From assembly GCF_000264455.2 (NCBI RefSeq), contig NC_017956.1, forward strand, positions 1,099,501-1,163,500: a stretch of 64,000 bases of DNA, read 5' to 3'. Below are positions 17,817-27,864 of the stretch, one piece after another (within the stretch, counting starts at the first letter, position 1; each line of letters opens with the position of its first letter). The translations under genes and the position numbers were made by a program. Source of the stretch: Tistrella mobilis KA081020-065. Lineage in GTDB: Bacteria > Pseudomonadota > Alphaproteobacteria > Tistrellales > Tistrellaceae. The notes beneath the pieces are model-generated. The model was not told where the DNA came from. It made no database searches and was given only the letters and a program-made list of their open reading frames with translations.

Positions 17817-19369
17817 GCGTGACGATCTACCTGCCCAAGGATGCCGCCGCGCTGGCGCTTGGCGCCGACGAGGTCGCGGCCGAACTCACCCGTCTCGCCC
17901 GCGCAGCCGGGCGGGATCTCAATCTGGTGCGCACCGGCTCTCGCGGTCTGTTCTGGCTGGAGCCGATGATCGAGGTGGCGACCCCGGCCGGCCGCATCGC
18001 CTATGGCCCGGTCGAGGCATCCGACGTCGAAAGGCTGATCGCAGCCGGTCTCTTCGAGGGTGGGGCTCATCCGCTCCGCCTCGGCACCGCGGCCTCGATC
18101 CCGTTCCTGGCCCGTCAGACCCGGTTGACCTTCGCGCGAACCGGCATTGTCGATCCGGCATCGGTCGAGGATTATCGCGCCCATGGCGGCTGGGCCGGGC
18201 TTGAACGCGCACTGGAGCTGGGCCCTGAGGGCATCGTCGAAGAAGTGGTGCAGTCGGGGCTGCGCGGCCGCGGCGGGGCGGGTTTCCCGACCGGTGTGAA
18301 ATGGCGCACGGTCGCGGCTGCAAAGGCGCCGCAGAAATACATCGTCTGCAATGCGGATGAAGGCGACAGCGGCACCTATGCCGACCGGATGATCATGGAG
18401 GGCGACCCCTTCGTGCTGATCGAGGGCATGGTCATCGCCGGCATCGCGGTGGGTGCCACCCGCGGCTATGTCTATCTGCGCTCGGAATATCCCCATGCCG
18501 CGGCGGCCTTTGCCCTGGCGCTGGACGAGGCCCGCCGCGCCGGGCTTCTGGGCCGCCGCATCGGCGGCTCGGCCCATGATTTCGACATCAAGCTGCGCAT
18601 GGGCGCCGGCGCCTATGTCTGCGGCGAGGAAACCGCGCTGCTCGACAGTATCGAAGGCAAGCGCGGCCAGGTCCGCGCCAAGCCGCCGCTGCCGGCGCAT
18701 CAGGGCCTGTTCGGCCGGCCGACGGTGATCAACAACGTCATCTCTCTCGCCAGCGTGCCCTTCATCCTGGCCGAGGGGGCGGGGGCCTATCGCGATTTCG
18801 GCATGGGCCGGTCGCGCGGCACGATGCCGATCCAGCTGGCCGGCAATGTCCGCTTCGGCGGGCTTTACGAGACCGGCTTCGGCGTCACCCTGGGCGAGCT
18901 GGTCGACGAGATCGGTGGCGGCACCGCCAGCGGCCGGCCGGTGCGGGCGGTGCAGGTGGGCGGGCCGCTGGGGGCCTATTTCCCCCGCGCCCTGTTCGAC
19001 ACCCCCTTCGACTACGAAGCCTTCGCGGCGGCCGGCGGGCTGATCGGCCATGGCGGGGTGGTGGTGTTCGACGACACCGTCGACCTGCGCGCCCAGGCGC
19101 GGTTCGCGATGGAATTCTGCGCGATCGAAAGCTGCGGCAAATGCACGCCCTGCCGGATCGGCTCCACCCGCGGGGTGGAGGTGATCGACCGGATCGGGGC
19201 GGGGGATCCGAAACAGATCACCCTGCTGCGCGACCTCTGCGAAACCATGAAGTTCGGATCGCTTTGCGCGTTGGGCGGTTTCGCCCCCTATCCGGTGCTG
19301 AGCGCGCTCGATCATTTTCCCGAGGATTTCGGTGCGGGCGCGGCCGGGTCCGCCGCCGCGGCCGAATGA
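17813..19369 (+). CDS. fdsB: NAD-dependent formate dehydrogenase beta subunit
   Basis: A 518-residue NuoF-type subunit that reduces NAD with FMN. An N-terminal ferredoxin-like part (residues 1-110) precedes the FMN/NADH domain with LRGRGGAGFPTGVKW and CNADEGDSGTYADRM, and GAGAYVCGEETALLDSIEG. The C-terminal [4Fe-4S] ligands are in ESCGKCTPCR and, about 40 residues later, SLCALGG. ATG 17813 overlaps the fdsG stop; the frame extends upstream without homology. Confidence 0.95.
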   Translation: MSVTIYLPKDAAALALGADEVAAELTRLARAAGRDLNLVRTGSRGLFWLEPMIEVATPAGRIAYGPVEASDVERLIAAGLFEGGAHPLRLGTAASIPFLARQTRLTFARTGIVDPASVEDYRAHGGWAGLERALELGPEGIVEEVVQSGLRGRGGAGFPTGVKWRTVAAAKAPQKYIVCNADEGDSGTYADRMIMEGDPFVLIEGMVIAGIAVGATRGYVYLRSEYPHAAAAFALALDEARRAGLLGRRIGGSAHDFDIKLRMGAGAYVCGEETALLDSIEGKRGQVRAKPPLPAHQGLFGRPTVINNVISLASVPFILAEGAGAYRDFGMGRSRGTMPIQLAGNVRFGGLYETGFGVTLGELVDEIGGGTASGRPVRAVQVGGPLGAYFPRALFDTPFDYEAFAAAGGLIGHGGVVVFDDTVDLRAQARFAMEFCAIESCGKCTPCRIGSTRGVEVIDRIGAGDPKQITLLRDLCETMKFGSLCALGGFAPYPVLSALDHFPEDFGAGAAGSAAAAE

Positions 19370-19380
19370 GGAGACCGGAC

Positions 19381-22221
19381 ATGTCGCTGATCCACGAAAC
19401 CGATTACGGCACCCCGGCCTCGCACGCCACCGCCATGGTGCGGCTGACCATCGACGGCCGCGAGGTGGAGGTGCCCGAGGGCACCTCGATCATGCGGGCG
19501 GCGACCGAGGCGGGGGGCGCCATCCCCAAGCTCTGCGCCACCGACATGCTCGATGCCTTCGGATCGTGCCGGCTGTGCCTGGTGGAGGTGGAAGGCCGCA
19601 ACGGCACGCCCGCCTCGTGCACCACGCCGGTGGCCGACGGCATGGTGGTCCATACCCAGACCCCGCGCCTGCAGAAGCTGCGCCGAGGGGTGATGGAACT
19701 CTATATTTCCGACCACCCGCTCGACTGCCTGACCTGTGCCGCCAATGGCGATTGCGAACTGCAGGACATGGCGGGCGCCGTGGGCCTGCGAGATGTCCGC
19801 TACGGCTATGACGGCGCCAACCATCTGGTGGCGGAAAAGGACGTCTCGACGCCCTATTTCACCTATGACCCGTCGAAATGCATCGTCTGCTCGCGCTGTG
19901 TCAGGGCCTGCGAAGAGGTGCAGGGCACTTTCGCCCTGACCATCGAAGGGCGCGGCTTCGGCTCGCGGGTGGCGGCCGGCCAGGGCGAGGCCTTCTTCGA
20001 CAGCGAATGCGTGTCGTGCGGCGCCTGCGTCCAGGCCTGCCCGACGGCGACGCTGACCGAGACCACGGTGATCGAGATCGGCCAGCCCGAACGCTCGGTC
20101 GTCACCACCTGCGCCTATTGCGGGGTGGGCTGCACCTTCAAGGCCGAGATGCGCGGCGAAGAGCTGGTGCGCATGGTGCCCTACAAGGACGGCAAGGCCA
20201 ATCGCGGCCATTCCTGCGTCAAGGGCCGCTTCGCCTGGGGCTATGCCACCCATCGCGAGCGTATTCTGAAGCCGATGGTGCGCGAGCGGATCACCGACCC
20301 CTGGCGCGAGGTGTCGTGGGACGAGGCGATCGGCCATGTCGCCCGTGAATTCCGCCGCATCCAGGCCAAATACGGCCGCACCGCGATCGGCGGCATCACC
20401 TCGTCGCGCTGCACCAATGAAGAGACCTTCCTGGTTCAGAAGCTGATCCGCGCCGGTTTCGGCAACAACAATGTCGATACCTGCGCCCGGGTCTGTCATT
20501 CGCCGACCGGCTATGGGCTGAAGACCGCCTTCGGCACCTCGGCCGGCACCCAGGATTTCGATTCGGTCGAACAGTCGGATGTGGTGATGGTGATCGGCGC
20601 CAACCCCACCGACGGCCACCCGGTCTTCGGATCCCGGCTGAAGAAGCGGCTGCGTCAGGGGGCGAAGCTGATCGTGGTCGATCCGCGCCGGATCGATCTG
20701 GTGCGCACGCCCCATGTCGCCGCCGCCCATCACCTGCCGTTGCGCCCGGGCACCAATGTCGCGGTGCTGACGGCACTCGCCCATGTCGTCGTCACCGAAG
20801 GCCTGGTCGACGAGGCGTTCGTGCGTGCGCGCTGCGACATGGAAAGCTTCGGCGCCTGGGCGGAGTTCGTCGCCGACCCGGCCAATTCGCCCGAAGCCGT
20901 GGCGCAGTATACCGGCGTCGATCCCGACGAGATCCGCAAGGCCGCCCGGCTCTATGCCACCGGCGGCAATGCCGCGATCTATTACGGGCTGGGCGTCACC
21001 GAGCACAGCCAGGGCTCGACCACGGTGATGGCGATCGCCAACCTCGCCATGGCCACCGGCAATCTCGGCCGGCCGGGCGTGGGCGTGAACCCGCTGCGCG
21101 GCCAGAACAACGTCCAGGGCGCCTGCGACATGGGCTCGTTCCCGCACGAGCTGCCGGGCTATCGCCATGTCGCCGACGATGCCACCCGCCAGATGTTCGA
21201 GGAACTCTGGGGCGTGGAGCTGGATCACGAGCCGGGGCTCAGGATTCCGAACATGCTGGATGCCGCCGTCGGCGGCAGCTTCAAGGGGCTCTATGTCCAG
21301 GGCGAAGACATCCTGCAATCCGACCCCAACACCGCCCATGTCGCGGCCGGGCTGGCGGCGATGGAATGCGTGGTGATCCAGGACCTGTTCCTGAACGAGA
21401 CCGCCAATTACGCCCATGTCTTCCTGCCTGGCTCCACCTTCCTTGAGAAGGACGGCACCTTCACCAATGCCGAGCGCCGCATCCAGCGGGTCCGCAAGGT
21501 GATGTCGTCGCGCTCGGGCAAGGCCGATTGGGAGATCACGCTCGACATCGCCCATGCCATGGGCTTCCGCATGGATTACAGCCATCCGTCCGAGATCATG
21601 GACGAGATCGCGCGGGTGACGCCGACCTTTGCCGGCGTCTCTTACGACCGGCTCGACGCGTTGGGCTCGATCCAGTGGCCGTGCAACGACAAGGCGCCCC
21701 AGGGCACGCCGGTGATGCATGTCGACGGTTTCGTGCGCGGCCAGGGCCGGTTCATGATCACCGAATATGTGCCGACCGACGAGAAGACAGGGCCGCGCTT
21801 CCCGCTGCTGCTGACCACCGGCCGGATCCTCAGCCAGTACAATGTCGGCGCCCAGACCCGGCGGACCGAGAATGTGCGCTGGCATGAAGAGGATCTGCTG
21901 GAGATCCATCCCCATGATGCCGAAGAACGCGGCATCCGCGACGGCGATCTGGTGAAGCTGCAGAGCCGCGCCGGCGCCACCGCGCTCAAGGCGCTGATCA
22001 CCGACCGGGTGGCGCCGGGCGTGGTCTACACCACCTTCCATCACCCGATGACCCAGGCCAATGTGGTGACCACCGACTATTCCGACTGGGCGACCAACTG
22101 CCCGGAATACAAGGTGACCGCGGTCCAGGTCTCGCCCTCCAACGGCCCCACCGACTGGCAGGCACGCTATGACGATTTCGGCCGGCAGAGCCGGCGCATC
22201 GTGGTCGATGCAGCGGAGTGA
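19381..22221 (+). CDS. fdsA: NAD-dependent formate dehydrogenase alpha (catalytic) subunit
   Basis: A 946-residue molybdenum/tungsten bis-MGD enzyme oxidising formate to CO2. The N terminus is a NuoG-like iron-sulfur module: a [2Fe-2S] ferredoxin with GSCRLC, a His-coordinated cluster with DHPLDCLTCAANGDC, and two [4Fe-4S] sites (CIVCSRCVRAC and CVSCGACVQAC). The catalytic domain begins at CAYCGVGC, and the Mo-ligand cysteine is the first one in NVDTCARVCHSPT. The C-terminal MGD domain follows from RFPLLLTTGRILSQYN. AGGAG precedes ATG 19381. All cofactor ligands look intact, so an oxygen-tolerant soluble complex is expected. Confidence 0.97.
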   Translation: MSLIHETDYGTPASHATAMVRLTIDGREVEVPEGTSIMRAATEAGGAIPKLCATDMLDAFGSCRLCLVEVEGRNGTPASCTTPVADGMVVHTQTPRLQKLRRGVMELYISDHPLDCLTCAANGDCELQDMAGAVGLRDVRYGYDGANHLVAEKDVSTPYFTYDPSKCIVCSRCVRACEEVQGTFALTIEGRGFGSRVAAGQGEAFFDSECVSCGACVQACPTATLTETTVIEIGQPERSVVTTCAYCGVGCTFKAEMRGEELVRMVPYKDGKANRGHSCVKGRFAWGYATHRERILKPMVRERITDPWREVSWDEAIGHVAREFRRIQAKYGRTAIGGITSSRCTNEETFLVQKLIRAGFGNNNVDTCARVCHSPTGYGLKTAFGTSAGTQDFDSVEQSDVVMVIGANPTDGHPVFGSRLKKRLRQGAKLIVVDPRRIDLVRTPHVAAAHHLPLRPGTNVAVLTALAHVVVTEGLVDEAFVRARCDMESFGAWAEFVADPANSPEAVAQYTGVDPDEIRKAARLYATGGNAAIYYGLGVTEHSQGSTTVMAIANLAMATGNLGRPGVGVNPLRGQNNVQGACDMGSFPHELPGYRHVADDATRQMFEELWGVELDHEPGLRIPNMLDAAVGGSFKGLYVQGEDILQSDPNTAHVAAGLAAMECVVIQDLFLNETANYAHVFLPGSTFLEKDGTFTNAERRIQRVRKVMSSRSGKADWEITLDIAHAMGFRMDYSHPSEIMDEIARVTPTFAGVSYDRLDALGSIQWPCNDKAPQGTPVMHVDGFVRGQGRFMITEYVPTDEKTGPRFPLLLTTGRILSQYNVGAQTRRTENVRWHEEDLLEIHPHDAEERGIRDGDLVKLQSRAGATALKALITDRVAPGVVYTTFHHPMTQANVVTTDYSDWATNCPEYKVTAVQVSPSNGPTDWQARYDDFGRQSRRIVVDAAE

Positions 22222-23035
22222 CGAGGACCAGCGGCCTTTGGCCCGGGTGATGCCCGCCTTCTGGCACGAGGGCCATGCCGGCAGCCGGGCGCGCATCATC
22301 CCCGACGAGGTCGCGGTCGCCTTCACCTACAACCAGAGCACCCATGCGGTGATGATGGCGAGCCCGGCGGATCTGGAGGATCTGGCCGTGGGCTTCAGCC
22401 TGAACGAGGCGATCGTCGAGCATCCCGGCCAGATCGAGGAGATCCGGGCGGTGGTACTGGAAGACGGCATCGATCTGCGCATCCGCCTGGATGCCGACCG
22501 TGCCGCCGGACTGATCGAACGGCGCCGCCATGTCGCGGGGCCGAGCGGCTGCGGGCTTTGCGGCATCGACAGTCTGGCCGGCGCCATGCGGCCGCCGAAG
22601 ACGGTGGGGGAGGGGCTGCGGCTGACGCCCGATCAGGTGCTGGTGGCGCTGGACGCGCTGGGCCCGCATCAGATCTGGGGGCGGGAAAGCCGGGCGATGC
22701 ATGCCGCCGGCTGGTGGCATCCCGATCGCGGTATGGCGCTGGTGCGCGAGGATGTCGGCCGGCACAATGCGCTCGACAAACTGGCGGGCGCATTGGTGCT
22801 GGGCGGCCTGCCTGCGGCCGAGGGCGTGGCGGTGATCACCAGCCGGGTCTCGATCGAGATGGTGCAGAAGGTGGCCATGGCCGGTATCACGGTGATGATC
22901 GCGGTCTCGGCACCCACGGCACTGGCGATCCGCACGGCCGAGGCGGCCGGCATCACCCTGGTCGCGGTTGCGCGCGCCGATGGCTTCGAAGTCTTCACCG
23001 GGGTACGGCGGATCGCCGGCCTCGACCAATCCTGA
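22208..23035 (+). CDS. fdhD: Formate dehydrogenase sulfurtransferase FdhD (FdsC)
   Basis: FdhD moves sulfur from a cysteine desulfurase to the Mo cofactor before it enters the dehydrogenase. The 275-residue protein starts at ATG 22208, inside the fdsA end (14-base overlap). The CXXC loop is in GPSGCGLCGIDSL, and ALVREDVGRHNALDKLAGA is a family signature; the C terminus ISRVSIEMVQKVAMAGI-type run is also seen. In fds operons this gene is called fdsC. Its position between fdsA and fdsD is the usual one. Confidence 0.94.
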   Translation: MQRSDEDQRPLARVMPAFWHEGHAGSRARIIPDEVAVAFTYNQSTHAVMMASPADLEDLAVGFSLNEAIVEHPGQIEEIRAVVLEDGIDLRIRLDADRAAGLIERRRHVAGPSGCGLCGIDSLAGAMRPPKTVGEGLRLTPDQVLVALDALGPHQIWGRESRAMHAAGWWHPDRGMALVREDVGRHNALDKLAGALVLGGLPAAEGVAVITSRVSIEMVQKVAMAGITVMIAVSAPTALAIRTAEAAGITLVAVARADGFEVFTGVRRIAGLDQS

Positions 23036-23051
23036 GGAAAGCTGACCGCCG

Positions 23052-23264
23052 ATGTCCCCCGACAAGCTGGTGATGATGGCCAATCAGATCGGCCGTTTCT
23101 TCGTGGCCCAGGGCCCCGATCAGGCGGCCCAGGGCACCGCGGAGCATATCCGCCAGTTCTGGGACCCGCGGATGCGCGCGGCGATCCTGGAGCACCTGGC
23201 CGCCGGCGGCGAGGGGCTTGACCCCCATGTCCGCCGCGCGGTGGAGATGCTGCGCGACGGTTAG
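23052..23264 (+). CDS. fdsD: Formate dehydrogenase delta subunit
   Basis: A 70-residue helical protein with the FdsD pattern: KLVMMANQIGRFFVAQ, then AAQGTAEHIRQFWDPRMRAA and HVRRAVEMLR. FdsD is a small accessory or structural subunit needed for a fully active complex. It begins 16 bases after fdhD, GAGGAAAGCTG being the likely ribosome binding site, and closes the fds operon. Confidence 0.92.
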   Translation: MSPDKLVMMANQIGRFFVAQGPDQAAQGTAEHIRQFWDPRMRAAILEHLAAGGEGLDPHVRRAVEMLRDG

Positions 23265-23279
23265 GCCGTTGCGGTCAGG

Positions 23280-24422
23280 TCAACTCAACGCCCGGGCGAT
23301 CGCGGCAAAAAAGGCGTCGTCGTCGATTTCCAGCCGGCGCCTGTAGCCGGGCTTGGCGCGGGCGCTCGCCACCACGACCACCAGGCCATGGGCCGGGTTG
23401 ATGTGGATGTACTGGCCGTAAATGCCTTCGGCCTGGAAGCTGCCGGCCAGGATCGGATCGTCGAGTTCCGGCACCCACCACATATAGCCATAGGGGATGC
23501 GGCGGCCGTCGATCTGATAGGGGCTGCCGGCCTCGTCGCGCCAGCCGGCGGGCAGGATGGAGCGGCCGTCGATCCGGCCGTCGTCCAGTACGAACTGGCC
23601 GAAGCGGGCATAGTCCGAAAGGGCCGCATTCATGCCGCTGCCCGAAATGGTCATGGCGCCGGGCGCCTCGCACCACCAGCGGGCATCATGGGCCATGCCG
23701 ATCCGCGACCAGATCCGGCTTGAAAGATAGTCGGTGAGGCGCATGCCGGTCGCGGCCTCGACCACCGCCGCCACCAGATAGCTTTCGCCGGTGTTGTAAG
23801 CCCAGGCCCCGCCGGGTGGCGTTGCGGCGGGCAGGCCGGTCATGAAGCCGATGATGCCGCCCGGCTGCCAGCGGGCCTGAACCTCCAGCAGCTGCCGGCG
23901 GTCCGAGATTGGATCCACATAGTCTTCATTCCAGCGGATACCCGAGCACATCCGCAGCACCTGGCGGAGCGTGACCGCGCGATAGCCGCCGCCCAGGGGC
24001 ACATATGCCGTCACCGGGTCGTCGATCGAGCCGATCGCACCCTCGGCGATCGCCACGCCCACGAGTGTGGAGGCGATCGATTTGGCGAGTGAACAGGAAT
24101 GCCAGAGCGTATCCGGCGTCACGCCGCGCTGGCAGATCTCGGCCACCCGCCGGCCGTCCTTCAGCACCACCAGCCCGGCGACGGCATTGGTCGTCAGATA
24201 GTCGTAGAGGTCGAAGACGCGGCCCTTGTCGTGGATCGCGAGCGGCGGCAGGCCGCCTGCCGGGTGGTCTTGGAAATCCCGTACCGGACCGGTCCCGCGC
24301 GAGATGGTCCGGGTCGGGAACCAGCCGGTGTCGGTGGTCATGGTCCGGATCATCTCGTCGGGCAGCAGCTGGCCGTCATAGAAGCGGGTGAGATGAGCGC
24401 GGGCCGCGGCGGAGAGGGCCAT
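23280..24422 (-). CDS. Serine hydrolase of the beta-lactamase / penicillin-binding fold
   Basis: A 380-residue protein with the SxxK catalytic motif in WHSCSLAKSIASTL and a YNT motif (AYNTGESYLVAAVVE), placing it with class C beta-lactamase-like esterases and amide hydrolases such as NylB-type oligomer hydrolases. No signal peptide is apparent, so it should be cytosolic. ATG 24422 is preferred (GAGG ten bases upstream) over ATG 24452. It is the last gene of a minus-strand operon with an ABC ATPase, aldehyde dehydrogenase, oxidoreductase and RidA protein, suggesting it hydrolyses an amide or peptide imported by the ABC system. Confidence 0.82.
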   Translation of the reverse strand: MALSAAARAHLTRFYDGQLLPDEMIRTMTTDTGWFPTRTISRGTGPVRDFQDHPAGGLPPLAIHDKGRVFDLYDYLTTNAVAGLVVLKDGRRVAEICQRGVTPDTLWHSCSLAKSIASTLVGVAIAEGAIGSIDDPVTAYVPLGGGYRAVTLRQVLRMCSGIRWNEDYVDPISDRRQLLEVQARWQPGGIIGFMTGLPAATPPGGAWAYNTGESYLVAAVVEAATGMRLTDYLSSRIWSRIGMAHDARWWCEAPGAMTISGSGMNAALSDYARFGQFVLDDGRIDGRSILPAGWRDEAGSPYQIDGRRIPYGYMWWVPELDDPILAGSFQAEGIYGQYIHINPAHGLVVVVASARAKPGYRRRLEIDDDAFFAAIARALS

Positions 24423-24463
24423 GTCCGGTCGTCCTCGTCTGTCGGAAATCATGTAAAGGTATG

Positions 24464-26284
24464 TCAGGCCATCACGAAATGGCCGGGCGCCACTTCGTCA
24501 TACCGGCGGACCGGCGGTTGCCAGCCGGCGGGGCGCAGCGGGCTTGCGATCTCGGCGGGGGCGATGTCGCGGCGGCGGAAGCGTGCGGCCGGATCCGCTA
24601 CCGGCACGGCATCGAGCAGCCGGCGGGTATAGGGGTGGCGGGGATCGTAGAGCACCTGGGCGCGCGGGCCGATCTCGACGATTTCGCCCAGATACATCAC
24701 CGCCACCCGATGGGCGACGCGCTCCACCACGCCCATATCATGGGAGATGAACAGATAGGCGAGGCCGAGACGGGCCTGCAACTCCAGCATCAGATTGACC
24801 ACCTGGGCCTTGATCGACACGTCGAGCGCCGAGACCGCCTCGTCGGCGATCAGCACCGAGGGTTCGAGAGCAAGTGCCCGGGCGATGCACAGCCGCTGAC
24901 GTTGCCCGCCCGAGAATTCCTGCGGCCGCCGCCCGGCCATCTGCGGATCGAGGCCGACCAGGGCCAGCAGCTCCGCAACCCGCGCCCGGGCGGCGGCGCC
25001 CCGGGCGATGCCGTTGATCTCCAGCGGTGCCGCGATCGCGGTGCCCACCGAATGACGCGGGTTGAGGCTGGAGAAGGGGTCCTGGAACACCATCTGCACC
25101 CGGCGCACGGCATCGCGGCGCGCAAGGCCGTCGAGCGGCCGGCCGTCGACCAGCACCTCGCCGGCATGGGGGCGGGTGAGCCCCATGATCGTGCGGCCGA
25201 TGGTGGACTTGCCGCAGCCGCTTTCGCCAACCAGGGCCAGGGTCTCGCCCGGTGCGACCGTGAAGGACACGTTCTCCACCGCATGGACGGCCGGGCGCCG
25301 CCGGGCGAACAGCCCGCCGCCGGTCAGATAACGGGTGGTGAGGCCGCGGATCTCCAGCGCCGGGGTGGCGGCATGGTCGGGGGGGCCTGCGAGCGGCGCC
25401 GCCGGGGTGGCGGCACCGCTCTCGGGATCGATCGCATCGAAGGGGGTCGGGCGATCGATCGACCGCATAGCGCCCAGCCGCGGCACGGCCGCGAGCAGGG
25501 CGCGGGTATAGGGCTGCTGCGGGGCGTCGAAGATCCGGGCGGTCCCGGCGGTTTCGATCAGGGCGCCGCGGCACATCACCACCACCCGGTCGGCGATTTC
25601 GGCCACCACGCCCAGATCATGGGTGATGAACAGCACCGACATGCCGTCTTCCGCCTGCAATTCGCGGATCAGCCCCAGGATCTGGGCCTGAATGGTGACG
25701 TCGAGTGCGGTGGTCGGCTCGTCGGCGATCAGCAGTTTCGGCCGGCAGGCCAGCGCCATGGCGATCATCACCCGCTGGCGCATGCCGCCCGAGAAGTTGT
25801 GCGGATGGTCGCCGAGGCGCGAGGCCGCGGCCGGAATCCGGACCCGGTCGAGCAGGCGCACCACCTCGGCATCGGCGGCGCGGCGGTCCAGGCCGCGATG
25901 CAGCATCAGCGCTTCGGCGATCTGGAAGCCGATGGTCCGGACCGGGTTCAGGCTGGTCATCGGCTCCTGGAAGATCATCGACATCCGGCCACCGCGCACC
26001 CGGCACATATCAGGCTCGGACAGGGTGGTCAGCTCCTGGCCTTCAAGGCGGACGGAGCCGGTGACCCGGCTGGTCGCGGCCGGCAGCAGGCGCATCGCCG
26101 CCATGGCGGTGACGCTCTTGCCCGAGCCGCTTTCGCCGACCACGGCTACGGTCCCGCCCGGACCGACGGCGAGCGAGATGTTGCGGACGACGCTGGTCCA
26201 GCCGGCGGGGCCGCGGAAGGCAACACCCAGCCCTTCGATTTCGAGGACGGGTGCCGGGGCGGGCGGGGAGGCCGTCTCGGTCAT
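24464..26284 (-). CDS. Peptide/opine ABC transporter, fused dual ATP-binding protein (DppD-DppF type)
   Basis: A 606-residue protein with two complete ABC modules. Module one (residues 15-270) has Walker A GESGSGKS, Q-loop FQEPMTSLNP, signature FSGGMRQR and Walker B LLIADEPTTALD. Module two (residues 315-560) has GESGCGKS, FQDPFSSLNP, FSGGQRQR and VLIADEAVSALD. Each ends in an oligopeptide-type YTR-x-L-L motif (PYTRALL, PYTRRLL). It powers import with the two permeases and binding protein encoded on the other strand at 31-34.6 kb. The ATG overlaps the stop of the aldehyde dehydrogenase gene. Confidence 0.93.
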   Translation of the reverse strand: MTETASPPAPAPVLEIEGLGVAFRGPAGWTSVVRNISLAVGPGGTVAVVGESGSGKSVTAMAAMRLLPAATSRVTGSVRLEGQELTTLSEPDMCRVRGGRMSMIFQEPMTSLNPVRTIGFQIAEALMLHRGLDRRAADAEVVRLLDRVRIPAAASRLGDHPHNFSGGMRQRVMIAMALACRPKLLIADEPTTALDVTIQAQILGLIRELQAEDGMSVLFITHDLGVVAEIADRVVVMCRGALIETAGTARIFDAPQQPYTRALLAAVPRLGAMRSIDRPTPFDAIDPESGAATPAAPLAGPPDHAATPALEIRGLTTRYLTGGGLFARRRPAVHAVENVSFTVAPGETLALVGESGCGKSTIGRTIMGLTRPHAGEVLVDGRPLDGLARRDAVRRVQMVFQDPFSSLNPRHSVGTAIAAPLEINGIARGAAARARVAELLALVGLDPQMAGRRPQEFSGGQRQRLCIARALALEPSVLIADEAVSALDVSIKAQVVNLMLELQARLGLAYLFISHDMGVVERVAHRVAVMYLGEIVEIGPRAQVLYDPRHPYTRRLLDAVPVADPAARFRRRDIAPAEIASPLRPAGWQPPVRRYDEVAPGHFVMA

Positions 26285-27813
26285 GCCGCCCCTCCAGCCC
26301 TGCGGTCGACCGGCGTCTTCAGGCCGATCCACACCGTCTTGACCTGCTGATACTGCGCCATCGCTTCCCGGCCCTTGTCGCGGGCGAGGGAGCCCGACTT
26401 GCCCCAGCCGCCGAAGGGCGTCTTGACGTCGCCTTCGGTGAAGCCGTTCACCGCCACCGTGCCACAGCTGAGCCGGCGGGCGAAATGAAGCGCGCGGTCG
26501 ATGTCGCGGGTGAAGACCGTGGCATGCAGCCCGTATTCGGTGCCGTTGGCGACCGCCAGCGCCTCGTCCATGCCGTCGACCGGCAAGGTGCCGAGAACCG
26601 GGCCGAAGATTTCCTCGCGTGCGATCGACATGCCGGCGGTCAGGTCGCCGAAGACCACTGGTGCCAGATAGCTGCCGGCTGCAAGCGCCGGATCGACCCG
26701 GCCGGCATGGACCAGTCTCGCCCCCTCGGCCCGGCCGCGTTCCAGATGGGCCTGCACCCGGCGGCGATGGCCGGCGGAGATCATCGGCCCCATCCCGGTC
26801 GCGGGGTCGAGCGGATCGCCCGGCGCCAGCGACTGCAGCCGGTCGACGATCCGCGCCAGATACTCATCCTGCAGGCGGCGCGGCACGATCTGGCGCATAT
26901 TGGCCGAGCAGTTCTGCCCGGCATTCCAGAAGGCGGCGGTCACCGCATGGTCGATCAGCTCAGGGGTCAGCTCAGCATCGTCGAGCACGATGAACGGGCT
27001 CTTGCCGCCCATCTCCAGCCCTACGGTCTTCAGATTGCTGCTGCCGGCATATTGCAGGAACAGCCGACCGACCTCGGTCGAGCCGGTGAACGAGACCGCG
27101 TCGATATCGCCATGCTGGCCGATCAGCCGGCCGGTGGTCTCCCCCGGGCCGGTGACGACGTTGAGCACGCCTTCGGGCAGCCCGGCCTCGATCGCGAGTT
27201 CGGCCAGCGCCAGGGTCGTCAGCGAGGTCTCTTCGGCCGGTTTCACCACCACCGAACAGCCGGCGGCGAGCGCCGGTGCCAGCTTCCAGGCCGCCATCAG
27301 CAGCGGGAAGTTCCAGGGCAGCACGGCGCCGACCACGCCGATCGGCTCCCGCATGATCAGCGCGCAGGCCGCATCGCCGGTGGGGGCGACGTCGCCATAG
27401 CTCTTGTCGATCGCCTCGCCATACCACTGGAAGAAGTCCGGCACCTCGCCGCCGATCTCTTTCAGGCAGTCGCTGACCGGCTTGCCGCTTTCCAGGCTTT
27501 CCATCACCGCAAGCCGCGGGGCGGCGGCGCGGATCAGCCCGGCCAGGCGCAGCAGCACCTCCTTGCGCCGTTCGGGCGTCGCTCGGGACCAGACACCGTC
27601 GCGAAACGATCGACGGGCTGCGGCAACCGCGCGGTCGACCTCGTCGGCACCGCAGAGCGGCAGGGTGGCGAGCACCGCGCCGGTCGCCGGGTTCAGCGTC
27701 TCGAACAGGGCGCCGCTGCGGGCGGCGGCTGGTGCGCCGTCGATGAAGGCCCGCGAGGGCAGGCGCAGCTCTGCGGCGATCCGCCGGGTGTCTTCGAGGG
27801 TCGACCAGGTCAT
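26281..27813 (-). CDS. Aldehyde dehydrogenase (PuuC-like)
   Basis: A 510-residue NAD(P)-dependent aldehyde dehydrogenase. The catalytic cysteine is in FWNAGQNCSANMR and the glutamate in VGLEMGGKSPF; the coenzyme-binding FTGSTEVGR and LPWNFPLLMAAWKLAPAL runs are intact. Overall it looks most like gamma-glutamyl-aminobutyraldehyde or betaine-type dehydrogenases. ATG 27813 is the family-like start. With an upstream amine/amino-acid oxidase gene it would oxidise the aldehyde released by that enzyme. Confidence 0.92.
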   Translation of the reverse strand: MTWSTLEDTRRIAAELRLPSRAFIDGAPAAARSGALFETLNPATGAVLATLPLCGADEVDRAVAAARRSFRDGVWSRATPERRKEVLLRLAGLIRAAAPRLAVMESLESGKPVSDCLKEIGGEVPDFFQWYGEAIDKSYGDVAPTGDAACALIMREPIGVVGAVLPWNFPLLMAAWKLAPALAAGCSVVVKPAEETSLTTLALAELAIEAGLPEGVLNVVTGPGETTGRLIGQHGDIDAVSFTGSTEVGRLFLQYAGSSNLKTVGLEMGGKSPFIVLDDAELTPELIDHAVTAAFWNAGQNCSANMRQIVPRRLQDEYLARIVDRLQSLAPGDPLDPATGMGPMISAGHRRRVQAHLERGRAEGARLVHAGRVDPALAAGSYLAPVVFGDLTAGMSIAREEIFGPVLGTLPVDGMDEALAVANGTEYGLHATVFTRDIDRALHFARRLSCGTVAVNGFTEGDVKTPFGGWGKSGSLARDKGREAMAQYQQVKTVWIGLKTPVDRRAGGAA

Positions 27814-27864
27814 GGGCGCAGGCTCCGTGGCGAAAGATGGGAAGCAGACCGGGCGCAATAGCTT

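Noticed and set aside
19312-22326. A 1004-residue open frame on the minus strand
   Set aside because: It is the antisense shadow of fdsA; high GC removes stop codons, and its His/Gly/Arg-rich translation matches no family.
24461-26350. A 629-residue + strand frame
   Set aside because: Antisense to the well-supported dual ABC ATPase gene; composition is typical of a shadow frame.
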